Made by a program: the position numbers and the translations under genes. A stretch of DNA of 58,644 nucleotides from an uncultured Fidelibacterota bacterium (GTDB lineage: Bacteria; Fidelibacterota; Marinisomatia; Marinisomatales; UBA8229). The stretch's first letter is position 1, and each line of letters opens with the position of its first letter. Positions 16,135-24,422 of the stretch are shown piece after piece. Below the pieces are notes generated by a model that was given only the letters and a program-made list of their open reading frames with translations, was not told the origin of the DNA and searched no databases. The stretch spans positions 1 to 58,644 of the forward strand of contig CAJWIT010000007.1 in the NCBI GenBank assembly GCA_913041945.1, given 5' to 3'.

Positions 16135-17105
16135 AATTCGATCGTTTGGATTGTATGATTCATGCCGTCATACACCAGGAGTTTTCCAGCCAGATTTGGT
16201 TCAATTCCTACAATAAGTTTTACGGCTTCAAGTGCTTGGATATTTCCAACAATTCCCGGTACCATTCCCAATACGCCGGCATCCGCGCACGTATCACCAC
16301 CTGATGGCGGTTCGGGGAATAACTCACTATAACCAGAACTACCATTGACATTCAAAATCGCAACCTGACCTTCATAACGATACAAACCACCATACACCAT
16401 GGGAATCCCTGATTCTTTGGATAATCTGTCAATTAACAGTCGCGTTTGAATATTATCAGTTGCGTCAATAATAATATCTGCATCACTTACAAAATTCACC
16501 CCATTGTCTTCATTCAAGAACACATCAACTATTTCAACGACTGCATCCCCATTCAATTTTTCTAACTTCTCTTTTGCTGCTTCCACTTTCAGTCGGCCAA
16601 TATCTTCAACACCATACAAAGGCTGGCGATGCAAATTGGAAAGTTCCACTTTATCTCCATCGATAATTTTCAGTTTGCCGACACCTGCGACGGTAAGCGA
16701 TTGTGCTGCAGGGCAACCAAGTCCGCCCATGCCAACAATTGCAATCGTAGCACTCAAAAGTCTTTTTTGTCCATCCAGCCCAATTTCGGGCAGTACTGTT
16801 TGCCTGGACCAGCGACTCAAATCTTCCTTTTCCGATTGAAATTCAATCCACGCCTGTACACCACCTAAAAGACTAAAAGTATTTTCCAGATTTTGCTCAA
16901 CAATAATTCCTTCGGTCACGATCCCAAATTGACAAACCAGTACCGTATCATCTTCAGTTTCCAGAATGGAGTTGGCATCAGCAATAACAGGGTTTAGCCC
17001 AGTTAATGGAAATTCATTTCGATGTTCCTCCGGACGAATATCCACAACTGTAAAAGATTTTCCATTATCCATCCATTGCTGCAATTCCTGTGGAGTAATG
17101 ATCAT
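16131..17105 (-). CDS. moeB: MoeB-type adenylyltransferase with N-terminal rhodanese domain
   Basis: A 324-residue fusion. Residues 1-90 are a rhodanese-like domain (FTVVDIRPEEHRNEF near 18, then VLVCQFGIVTEG near 54-65 with a single Cys in the active-loop position). Residues 95-324 are the MoeB/ThiF/E1 fold: LSRWSRQTVLPEIGLDGQ, the nucleotide loop IAIVGMGGLGCPAAQSL, NLHRQPLYG, and DTCADAGVLGMVPGIVGNIQALEAVK. It should adenylate the MoaD C-terminus, and the rhodanese domain may supply sulfur. In most fusions the rhodanese domain is C-terminal; here the order is reversed. Both zinc-binding CxxC pairs of Escherichia coli MoeB are missing. Confidence 0.9.
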   Translation of the reverse strand: MIITPQELQQWMDNGKSFTVVDIRPEEHRNEFPLTGLNPVIADANSILETEDDTVLVCQFGIVTEGIIVEQNLENTFSLLGGVQAWIEFQSEKEDLSRWSRQTVLPEIGLDGQKRLLSATIAIVGMGGLGCPAAQSLTVAGVGKLKIIDGDKVELSNLHRQPLYGVEDIGRLKVEAAKEKLEKLNGDAVVEIVDVFLNEDNGVNFVSDADIIIDATDNIQTRLLIDRLSKESGIPMVYGGLYRYEGQVAILNVNGSSGYSELFPEPPSGGDTCADAGVLGMVPGIVGNIQALEAVKLIVGIEPNLAGKLLVYDGMNHTIQTIEL

Positions 17106-18325
17106 TTAATATTTTTCCAGGGTAAAACATTAATACGGATTTCTTCGCCCGGTTGCAATGAACTGTCTCCTGTTGCGGATCCTAAAATGCAGTTGGCTTC
17201 CAAGGATGACGAAAGCATATGAGAGCCCATTTTGGAGGACGGCCTACATACCAGTTTTCCATCCTCCATCCAGGCTTTACCAAACAGGAATCGACATTTA
17301 ACTTTTTCCCGGGGAAAAGATGCCTTCAATATACCGGTTAAAAAGTTTTGTTCAGGTTTTCCCATCATGACATCCAGCACCGGCCAGACCCATTCCATAA
17401 ACCCGATGTAAGACGATATGGGATTCCCCGGCAACCCAAATATGAGTGTGGATTCACCCGTTCCAAAAAAGAATGGCTTCCCCGGTTTCTGGGCAACTTT
17501 CCAGAAATGTTCCTTCACACCCAATTCCATGAGAACATCCCGCACATAATCAAACCGTCCCATGGATACACCGCCAGAAGAAATGACCATATCACAGGTT
17601 TTCAACGCTTTCGATAAAAATGCACGCAACAGTTTTCTATCGTCTTTAATCACATCCCGCATGATGACTTCCACCCCGGATTTTTCAGCCAACTCTGCAA
17701 AAATATAGAGATTGGAATTATAGATTTGTCCCGGTTTTAATTTAATCCCCGGCTCCACCAATTCATCCCCTGTACCAAAGATAGCAATGCGCGGTTTTTG
17801 CGCCACAGAAATTTCTCCATATCCAAAAGTAGCCAACGTGCCGATTTCATTGGGTGTAATGCATGTACCTTTGGGAATCAGCACATCTCCATCTTGAATT
17901 TCTTCTCCTTTTTTGCGAATATGTTTCCCGATTTTAGCTTCCTGAAATATCTGAACTGAATCTGTATCGGAAAATCCGCTAGTATCTTCCACCATAACAA
18001 TTGCATCAGCACCATTTGGAATTATCGCACCGGTCATACATTGAGCACATTCACCGGGACCAAGAGTGATATCACCAGGGGAACCTGCGGAGCTCACACC
18101 TATCATTTTCAATGTGACAGGAAATGACTGGTCTGTACCTTTTGTATCAACTGCGCGAACCGCGAATCCATCCATGGCAGAATTATCAAAGCTGGGCATT
18201 GGAAACGTTGCTATAATATCCTGCGCAAGAATCCTATTTCCAGCATCCTTCAATAAAACGGTTTCAGTGCCTGACAATGGAATATGTTTATGAATGATGG
18301 ATTTAGCTTCTTTAACAGGTATCAT
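17102..18325 (-). CDS. moeA: Molybdopterin molybdotransferase MoeA
   Basis: A 407-residue MoeA with the usual four domains. Visible motifs are MPSFDNSAMDGFAVRA (about 43-58), the linker MTGAIIPNGADAIVMVED, the MPT-binding subdomain GTGDELV...IYNSNLY (about 190-215), VISSGGVSMGRFDYV (about 258-272) and FGLPGNPISSYIGF (about 305-318). MoeA inserts molybdate into adenylylated molybdopterin. Its ends overlap the permease stop and the MoeB start by four bases each. Confidence 0.95.
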   Translation of the reverse strand: MIPVKEAKSIIHKHIPLSGTETVLLKDAGNRILAQDIIATFPMPSFDNSAMDGFAVRAVDTKGTDQSFPVTLKMIGVSSAGSPGDITLGPGECAQCMTGAIIPNGADAIVMVEDTSGFSDTDSVQIFQEAKIGKHIRKKGEEIQDGDVLIPKGTCITPNEIGTLATFGYGEISVAQKPRIAIFGTGDELVEPGIKLKPGQIYNSNLYIFAELAEKSGVEVIMRDVIKDDRKLLRAFLSKALKTCDMVISSGGVSMGRFDYVRDVLMELGVKEHFWKVAQKPGKPFFFGTGESTLIFGLPGNPISSYIGFMEWVWPVLDVMMGKPEQNFLTGILKASFPREKVKCRFLFGKAWMEDGKLVCRPSSKMGSHMLSSSLEANCILGSATGDSSLQPGEEIRINVLPWKNIK

Positions 18326-19059
18326 AGAATTTCCCTTAATAAAAAGATGATGGCAATAATGATTACTGCCCCCATGATTTTTTGAATGGTTTTCGCTTCA
18401 TATTTGGATGATCCAAAATAAGAACCAGCAAATCCCCCTACAATCACAGCACCAGAAAGAGGAAGAATAAAGTCAAGATCAAAAGTGCCTTCCTGAGTTC
18501 TGGCAATAACTCCCGCCAAGGAATTCACCCAGATAAATACGGCTCCGGCGGCGGCAGCCTCCTTTTCACTTCCCAGACCAAACATGATAATCAATGGCAC
18601 CAGGTATATCCCGCCACCGACTCCAACAGTTCCGGCTACAAATCCAAGAACAGCACCCAAACCTAAAATAAAAACCCACTTTATTACACCGGATAATTGG
18701 AAGGAAAACTTGAGGTTGTTAAGGAAATAAATTCTTATTACCACCAGCATAAGTGTCATTAATAACAACAGTTGAAATATGTCCTTGGACAGTATCAATG
18801 TCCCCGCTAGATAGGCCGAGGGAATGGACGTGATCATAAACGGTACAATTAAACTCATCCGGCCATGGCCGTTACGCCAGAAGTTTATCACGCCGATAGA
18901 GGTAACAATCAGGTTTAAGGTTAATGATGTGGTGGGAATAATTTGGTAACTGATTCCAAAAATCGCCATAAGTGCAGTGTAGGACGATCCGCCACCTAAT
19001 CCAACACTAGAATAGATGAAAGCAACCAATAAAAACAATAATGGGAGCAAGTATTCCAT
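18322..19059 (-). CDS. TauE/SafE-family anion permease inside the Moco operon
   Basis: A 245-residue inner-membrane protein with about eight hydrophobic segments and the two pseudo-repeats of the TauE/SafE (DUF81) family: YSSVGLGGGSSYTALMAIFG near 17 and GFVAGTVGVGGGIYLVPLIIMFG near 140. The family includes exporters of sulfite and organosulfonates and putative sulfate-type importers. The gene shares one base with the moaC-mogA stop (TAATG) and four bases with moeA. Firm integration into the Moco operon makes a sulfur oxyanion or molybdate-related role likely by inference; no molybdate ABC transporter gene is in the window. Confidence 0.88.
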   Translation of the reverse strand: MEYLLPLLFLLVAFIYSSVGLGGGSSYTALMAIFGISYQIIPTTSLTLNLIVTSIGVINFWRNGHGRMSLIVPFMITSIPSAYLAGTLILSKDIFQLLLLMTLMLVVIRIYFLNNLKFSFQLSGVIKWVFILGLGAVLGFVAGTVGVGGGIYLVPLIIMFGLGSEKEAAAAGAVFIWVNSLAGVIARTQEGTFDLDFILPLSGAVIVGGFAGSYFGSSKYEAKTIQKIMGAVIIIAIIFLLREIL

Positions 19060-20000
19060 TAATGTTTTTCACCCTTCATCATGTGAAACGAATGAAAAAT
19101 AGTTGGAATTAACACCTCTAGCGCATCTTTGACCGCACCGGTACTTCCAGGTAGACAAATGACAATTGCCCCGTTTATAACTCCAGCTGTCAGTCGTGAC
19201 AGCATGGCTGTTTTTACCTTGCCGCGGCCATATGCGTGGAGTGCTTGCTCAATACCAGGTAATTTGGAGTCAAATTTATTCTCTACCATTTGAATGGTCA
19301 AATCACGGGGCCCCAGTCCAGTGCCGCCTGTGGTTATAATCAGTTCCACTCCATCTTTAATCCAGGATTCAATCGTTGGCATGAGTTCTTCAGATCCATC
19401 TGGCAATATCTTTTGATGATCCGCTTTACATCCAGAATCAGTAAAACCTTTAACCAGTATGGGGCCGGATTTATCTTCACTCTTGCCGGCAGAAACACTG
19501 TCGCTCATGGTGATGATTCCAACGCTTGGCCGATACTCAACCGCATGATCCGATTTTCCACCAATCTTTTCCACCAGCTTAATTGCACCGATGGTCATGG
19601 TCTTATCCACAGCCTTACACATATCATATATTGTCAGGGCTGCTGTAGAAACAGCTGCGAGCGCTTCCATTTCTACGCCTGTTGCTTCCCGTGTTTTAAC
19701 AATCGATCGGATCATGATTTGCTCTCTGCCCAGCTCAAATTCCAGATCTACAAATGAGAGGTTCAACTGATGGCACATGGGGATAATTTCGGATGTTCTT
19801 TTCGCCGCCTGGATGCCCGCTATCTTGGCAGTGGTCAGTACGTTTCCTTTTGGAATAACATCATCCATAATTGCTGTAATAGTTTCCGGAAGCATGGTTA
19901 TCTTGCCTTCCGCCTTAGCGATACGGACGGTGGAAACTTTATCTGTCACATCAACCATTTTGACGTGACCATCTTTATCTAAATGTGAGAATTCATTCAT
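19059..20000 (-). CDS. moaC: Bifunctional MoaC-MogA/MoaB fusion
   Basis: A 313-residue fusion of two Moco enzymes. Residues 1-150 are cyclic pyranopterin monophosphate synthase MoaC (KRTSEIIPMCHQLNLSFVDLEF near 70, EATGVEMEALAAVSTAALTIYDMCKAVDK near 105). Residues 155-313 are the MogA/MoaB molybdopterin adenylyltransferase domain (ITTGGTGLGPRDLTIQ near 225, ICLPGSTGAVKDALEVL near 283). The fusion is a known arrangement. The start is ATG at 20000, because GGAGG lies five bases upstream; the TTG further out overlaps moaA. It should supply both an early and a late step of the pathway. Confidence 0.95.
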   Translation of the reverse strand: MNEFSHLDKDGHVKMVDVTDKVSTVRIAKAEGKITMLPETITAIMDDVIPKGNVLTTAKIAGIQAAKRTSEIIPMCHQLNLSFVDLEFELGREQIMIRSIVKTREATGVEMEALAAVSTAALTIYDMCKAVDKTMTIGAIKLVEKIGGKSDHAVEYRPSVGIITMSDSVSAGKSEDKSGPILVKGFTDSGCKADHQKILPDGSEELMPTIESWIKDGVELIITTGGTGLGPRDLTIQMVENKFDSKLPGIEQALHAYGRGKVKTAMLSRLTAGVINGAIVICLPGSTGAVKDALEVLIPTIFHSFHMMKGEKH

Positions 20001-20001
20001 A

Positions 20002-21045
20002 TCATCCTCCAATTTGAGTCATACTTTCCCGTTGGTCGTTTCCCATTTTTTGTGCAATCCAGCCATCTTCCATTTTCCCCCACATGGCCTGCTTGAATAA
20101 GTTCACGATATCTGTGTTGTTACTGCCGTTCCGAATTACACCTCGTAAATCAAATTCTTTATGAGTGTAAAGACAGTTTAAAATTTTTCCATCTGCTGTC
20201 AAGCGTATTCGGTTGCATGTGCCACAGATGTCTCTGGTATAGGAAGGTATAATAGCAATCTTGCCACAATAACCAGGAATGTGGAAAACCCTGTGTTCAG
20301 TTTTGGATCCATTACAGGGGGTAAGCGCAGGATATTGTTTGGTTAGATCTTCTGTAATTTTCTCAGCACTATAGAATTTTCCTGTCTTCCATATCTGATG
20401 AGTATCAAAAGGCATTAATTCAATAAAACGCACTGTAATTGGATTGACTCTGGATAATTCAGCAAAATGTTCAATTTCATCATCATTAAATCCCCGCATT
20501 GCAACCACATTGATTTTAACAGATGAAAACCCGAGTTGAATGGCTTTTTCAATACCTTTTTTTACTTGGGCCAGGCTATTTCGCCTTGTGATTTTAACGT
20601 ACTTTTGGTCGTTTAATGTATCAAGACTGATATTAATTCCACGGAGTCCAGCGTTCTTGAGTCTAGATGCATTTTTTTCTAACAGCAACCCGTTAGTTGT
20701 CAAATGAATAGATTCAACATTTTGAATGTTATTCGCATTTTCTATCAATTCAATAATGTCCTTTCTCAGAAGCGGTTCGCCTCCTGTCAACCTGATTTTT
20801 TTGACACCCAATTGAGATACAACATCGATTATTCGAAGAATCTCATTTGTGCTTAGCAGGTTTTCCTCGGACTTAAAGTGAATACCGTTTCCCGGCATAC
20901 AGTAGACACACCGAAGGTTACATTGTTCATTAACGGCTATACGAATATAATCAAAGGTACGGGAAAATTGATCAGCAAGAATGTCGGTATCCGGGGTGGA
21001 TTTACCGTCACTAATGTTTGTATGAGTATATGTTTGTAAGTTCAT
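20002..21045 (-). CDS. moaA: GTP 3',8-cyclase MoaA (radical SAM)
   Basis: A 347-residue MoaA. The radical-SAM cluster motif is CNLRCVYCMP (Cys42, Cys46, Cys49), followed by the SAM-binding LTGGEPLLR. The second [4Fe-4S] cluster binds GTP through CGTCNRIRLTADGKILNCLY (about 273-292). The protein ends in the double glycine QIGG, required for activity. It makes 3',8-cyclo-GTP, the substrate of MoaC encoded next, and is the first gene of the operon. A structured leader ends 17 bases before the ATG, at the ribosome binding site GGAAAGAG. Confidence 0.97.
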   Translation of the reverse strand: MNLQTYTHTNISDGKSTPDTDILADQFSRTFDYIRIAVNEQCNLRCVYCMPGNGIHFKSEENLLSTNEILRIIDVVSQLGVKKIRLTGGEPLLRKDIIELIENANNIQNVESIHLTTNGLLLEKNASRLKNAGLRGINISLDTLNDQKYVKITRRNSLAQVKKGIEKAIQLGFSSVKINVVAMRGFNDDEIEHFAELSRVNPITVRFIELMPFDTHQIWKTGKFYSAEKITEDLTKQYPALTPCNGSKTEHRVFHIPGYCGKIAIIPSYTRDICGTCNRIRLTADGKILNCLYTHKEFDLRGVIRNGSNNTDIVNLFKQAMWGKMEDGWIAQKMGNDQRESMTQIGG

Positions 21046-21062
21046 TCTCTTTCCAATTTAAC

Positions 21063-21153
21063 CTGCTTCACAGCAGCCGGGAGCTAATTCCAAAGTTTCC
21101 CTCAGAACCGTACCGGTCTTACACCTTATACCAATCTACTGGGTACGTAGGTG
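21063..21153 (-). ncRNA. Structured leader RNA upstream of moaA, candidate riboswitch
   Basis: On the moaA sense strand this 91-base region can form an ordered set of helices. CACCT/AGGTG encloses GTACC/GGTAT (5' hairpin, 21153-21122). A short ACCG/CGGT helix follows. Then GGGA pairs with TCCC, and last comes a perfect CTGCT-GTGA-AGCAG hairpin with a GNRA-type tetraloop (21076-21063). It stops just before the moaA ribosome binding site. Position and compactness suggest translational control of Moco synthesis, as by the molybdenum-cofactor riboswitch class. I cannot confirm that class by eye. A stretch GTACGGTTCTGAGGG also resembles the 3' part of group II intron domain V. Confidence 0.5.
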
Positions 21154-21239
21154 ATTCGACTTAGAGAATCGATAAATAAAATTAGGTTGGAAAAACCATG
21201 TGAACCAAATTATTAAGTGCAAAAATACTGCGATACAAT

Positions 21240-21677
21240 TTATCTATCTAACTTTCGAATACGGCTGTCATGTCTTCCGCCTTCAAATGCTCCATTCAAC
21301 CATAATTCAATAATATGAATTGCCTTTTTTTCATCTAAAAACCGAGAGCCAATAGACAAAATATTTGCATTATTGTGAGATCGTGAAAGTTTGACAATTT
21401 CTTCCGGGCCGTTATAATACACTGCTGCTCTCACGCCCTTTACTCTGTTTGCGGTCATGGCTTCTCCCTGTCCTGACCCGCCAAAGATGATTCCGAAACT
21501 TTCAGGTTCTTCCGATACTGCATAGGCAGCAGGGAAAATATAATCTGGATAATCATCAAGCTTATTGAACTCGTGTGCGCCATGATCTAGAATATCATAG
21601 CCATGATCTTGCAGATAAGTTTTAACAGTTTCTTTAAGATCAAATCCGGCATGGTCTGTGGCAAGGTGGATTCTCAT
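21240..21677 (-). CDS. rpiB: Ribose-5-phosphate isomerase B
   Basis: A 145-residue RpiB/LacAB-fold enzyme that interconverts ribose-5-phosphate and ribulose-5-phosphate. It has the N-terminal phosphate/base motif ATDHAGFDLKE (about 6-16), a YPDY loop, and the anion-hole loop FGGSGQGEAMTANRVKGVRAA (about 65-85), followed by SRSHNNANILSIGSRFL. The catalytic cysteine of the Escherichia coli type (CGTGIG) is absent; the loop reads GGSGQGE, as in the Mycobacterium type, where the Glu acts as base. It follows transketolase by nine bases. Confidence 0.93.
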   Translation of the reverse strand: MRIHLATDHAGFDLKETVKTYLQDHGYDILDHGAHEFNKLDDYPDYIFPAAYAVSEEPESFGIIFGGSGQGEAMTANRVKGVRAAVYYNGPEEIVKLSRSHNNANILSIGSRFLDEKKAIHIIELWLNGAFEGGRHDSRIRKLDR

Positions 21678-21686
21678 ATTTTCTCC

Positions 21687-23702
21687 TTAAAGCAGTGTGG
21701 AAAGATGATCATGTATTCTTGCTATTATTTGCTCGGCGGTAAATCCAAATTCTTTTGCAAGCTCAGTGGCAGGAGCGGACATTCCAAAATGATCCAGACC
21801 AATGGTTATTCCATTTATCCCAACGTATTTCTGCCATCCTAGTGTAATTCCTGCTTCGATGGAAACATTTAAACAACCCCGGTTTGGAATGATATCATTC
21901 CGGTACGTTTCAGACTGTTGATCAAAAATTTCCCAGCAGGGGAGACTCACAACACGAATTTGCCTGTCTTTCATTTTTTCTGCTATTTCCAACGCGAGAG
22001 ATACTTCTGATCCTGTTGCAACAAGATTTATTTCAGGTCGTTCACTGTCTTGAATAATATAACCGCCTTTTCGTACACCTGCTTCAATTTGGTGAGCTGG
22101 CTCTGAAAATACCGGAACTCCCTGTCTTGTCAACAACAAAACGCTGGGTGTATGCTTTGATTCCAATGCAAGTTTGACACAGACAGCGGTTTCTTTAGCA
22201 TCTGCTGGGCGGAAAACCAGAAGATTTGGAATGGTTCTCAATGACATGGTTTGTTCAATCGGTTGGTGCGTAGGGCCATCTTCACCGACGTAAAATGAAT
22301 CATGGGTAAATTCGTGAATTACTCTGATCTTCTGCAAAGCTCCAAGCCGAATAGCAGGCCGACTGTAATCGGAAAAAACATGAAAAGTACCGCCAAATGG
22401 AATAATTCCTCCATGCAGTGCAATCCCATTTAGAATAGTGGACATGGGAAATTCACGTACGCCAAAAGTCAAATTTCTGCCAGCCGGGTTATTGTGTTGA
22501 AAATCACCAACTATTTTTGCAAACCCGCCAGTACAGTTTGAGGGTTCCAAATCAGCAGATCCCCCAAGAATATTTGGAAGGTGTTCCGCAAATTTTTCCA
22601 GTGTTATTCCAAAAGCTTTTCGTGTTGCCAAAGAAACACCATCATCAAATTCGGGAAAGTCTAATTCAGGGAGATTTCCCTCCATTACCTGAGTCCATAA
22701 TTGAGCAAAATCTTTGTTGTTTTGCACAGAAGAAAGGGATTCGTTCCATTCCTGTACCTTTGTTTTCAGGTGGGTGAACCTGTGCTGAAAATGGTCTTGC
22801 ACTTCTTTCGGTGAAAAAAAAGTTTCTTCGGGTAATCCCAACCCTTTTTTCGTGGAAGCTATTTCATCATGAGGAAGGGGTGATCCATGAGTGCCTGGAC
22901 TTCCTTCCATAGATGCGGTACCCTTTGCCATAATAGTGTTGCCAATAATGATGCTTGGCCGGTCAATGACCTGAGCCTTCTGAATTGCGCTCCGAACAGT
23001 GCTATGATCATGCCCATCAATTATTTGAACATGCCATCCAAGCCCTTCGAATACTGCTGCTGTGTCTGTTGAATCTGACCTAGAAGTTTCACCTGAAATC
23101 TGAACTTGGTTTGAATCATAGAACATGATCAGTTTTGACAATCTCCAGTGTCCGGCCAAGGCAGCCGCTCCAAGCGCAACCGGTTCCTGAAGGTCACCAT
23201 CACCAGCTAAAACATAGGTAAAGTGGTCAATTGGGTTAAAAAGTTCATTGCTGAAAAGTTTGCCTAGGAACACTTCTGCTAAAGCCATTCCAACAGCCAT
23301 TCCAACTCCCTGCCCCAGCGGCCCAGTTGTGGCTTCCACCCCAGGATTATCTACTTCTGGATGGCCAGGTGTTTTGCTGTGGAGTTGACGGAATTTTTTT
23401 AAATCATCAATCGTCAACCTTCCTGAAAGATGTAATAACGTGTACAGGAGCATAGATTCATGTCCGATTGACAGAACAAATCTGTCACGATCAATCCAAT
23501 CAGGATTGTCAGGGTCCTGTGTAAGGAAATCAGAAAAAAGGAGGTATGCAAAATCTGATGATGATAAAGGTCCTCCAGTATGTCCGGAATTCGCTTTTCT
23601 CACTCCATCCATAATTAGTCCTTTGATAACATTGACACTGAACTGGTCTTTTTCTTCTGGTAACCATTCGTCAAACGAAGATAATTGCCTGTATGATTTC
23701 AT
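21687..23702 (-). CDS. tkt: Transketolase
   Basis: A full-length 671-residue transketolase. The thiamine-diphosphate domain has NSGHTGGPLSSSDFAYLLF (about 36-54), HPEVDNPGVEATTGPLGQGVGMAVG (about 114-138) and the GDG...N motif (AGDGDLQEP to DSNQVQ, about 185-220). The pyrimidine-binding domain has LGGSADLEPSN (about 400), VREFPMSTILNGIALHGG and HDSFYVGEDGPTHQPIEQ (about 480-497). It shuttles two-carbon units in the non-oxidative pentose phosphate pathway. Its ATG overlaps the rpe stop by four bases, and rpiB follows, so three linked enzymes of the pathway are co-transcribed. Confidence 0.97.
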   Translation of the reverse strand: MKSYRQLSSFDEWLPEEKDQFSVNVIKGLIMDGVRKANSGHTGGPLSSSDFAYLLFSDFLTQDPDNPDWIDRDRFVLSIGHESMLLYTLLHLSGRLTIDDLKKFRQLHSKTPGHPEVDNPGVEATTGPLGQGVGMAVGMALAEVFLGKLFSNELFNPIDHFTYVLAGDGDLQEPVALGAAALAGHWRLSKLIMFYDSNQVQISGETSRSDSTDTAAVFEGLGWHVQIIDGHDHSTVRSAIQKAQVIDRPSIIIGNTIMAKGTASMEGSPGTHGSPLPHDEIASTKKGLGLPEETFFSPKEVQDHFQHRFTHLKTKVQEWNESLSSVQNNKDFAQLWTQVMEGNLPELDFPEFDDGVSLATRKAFGITLEKFAEHLPNILGGSADLEPSNCTGGFAKIVGDFQHNNPAGRNLTFGVREFPMSTILNGIALHGGIIPFGGTFHVFSDYSRPAIRLGALQKIRVIHEFTHDSFYVGEDGPTHQPIEQTMSLRTIPNLLVFRPADAKETAVCVKLALESKHTPSVLLLTRQGVPVFSEPAHQIEAGVRKGGYIIQDSERPEINLVATGSEVSLALEIAEKMKDRQIRVVSLPCWEIFDQQSETYRNDIIPNRGCLNVSIEAGITLGWQKYVGINGITIGLDHFGMSAPATELAKEFGFTAEQIIARIHDHLSTLL

Positions 23703-24370
23703 GCGGTTATTTCTTTAAAATTTTGAATGGTTTCGATCGGGTTTTCAGATTGAAATATTGCTGATCCTGCCACCAAAATATCGGCCCCGGCGTTCGCTAC
23801 TTTTTTAGCATTTGTCAATTTGATTCCACCATCTATTTCCATGAGTATTCTATTCCTGAGTCCCAATACTATCAATCTCTGGTGAATTTCTTCGATCCTT
23901 TTAGTGGAACCGGGGATATATTCCTGCCCTCCAAATCCGGGCTCCACACTCATGATAAGAAGCAAATCAATCTGATCCAAAAAGGGTTCTATCATAGAAA
24001 AGGGAGTTTGTGGTTTTAAAGAAATTCCAATCTGTTTATTTGCTGATCGGATTAAATCAATAACCAGGCCCGGATTCTCTGCTGATTCTACATGAAAAGT
24101 AATCCCGTCTGCACCTGCATCTGCAAATGGTTTGATTAAATCTTCAGGACGCTCTACCATAAGATGTACATCCATAAATATTTTTGTCAAAGGTTTTATA
24201 GATTTGACGACGATAGGTCCAATGGTCAAATTTGGTACAAAATGATTGTCCATTACATCCACATGGATGTACTCTGCACCACCTTTTTCGCAAATATCAA
24301 GGGCAGAATACAGACGTGAAAAATCTGCAGATAAGATGGAAGGTGCAATTTTGATAGGATTTTTCGCCAT
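23699..24370 (-). CDS. rpe: Ribulose-phosphate 3-epimerase
   Basis: A 223-residue TIM barrel matching Rpe from end to end: APSILSADFSRL (about 8-19), HVDVMDNHFVPNLTIGP (about 36-52), DVHLMVERPED (about 68-78), LLIMSVEPGFGGQEYIP (about 136-152), EIDGGI and the phosphate-binding VAGSAIF near 205. The metal ligands His36, Asp38, His70 and Asp179 (approximate numbers) are in place. It interconverts ribulose-5-phosphate and xylulose-5-phosphate and is the first of the three pentose-phosphate genes. Confidence 0.97.
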   Translation of the reverse strand: MAKNPIKIAPSILSADFSRLYSALDICEKGGAEYIHVDVMDNHFVPNLTIGPIVVKSIKPLTKIFMDVHLMVERPEDLIKPFADAGADGITFHVESAENPGLVIDLIRSANKQIGISLKPQTPFSMIEPFLDQIDLLLIMSVEPGFGGQEYIPGSTKRIEEIHQRLIVLGLRNRILMEIDGGIKLTNAKKVANAGADILVAGSAIFQSENPIETIQNFKEITA

Positions 24371-24422
24371 TTATGCCGGTGGAGTTTACCTCTGCAAGAT
24401 AAACATTTTCAATGACGAATCT

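Noticed and set aside
19290-19757. 155-codon open frame opposite moaC-mogA
   Set aside because: It is antisense to a well-conserved enzyme and has a composition rich in Asn/Phe/Ser typical of shadow frames.
21063-21153. Group II intron remnant
   Set aside because: Only GTACGGTTCTGAGGG resembles domain V; the 5' strand of D5, D6 and any reverse transcriptase are missing. A leader RNA of moaA explains the position better.
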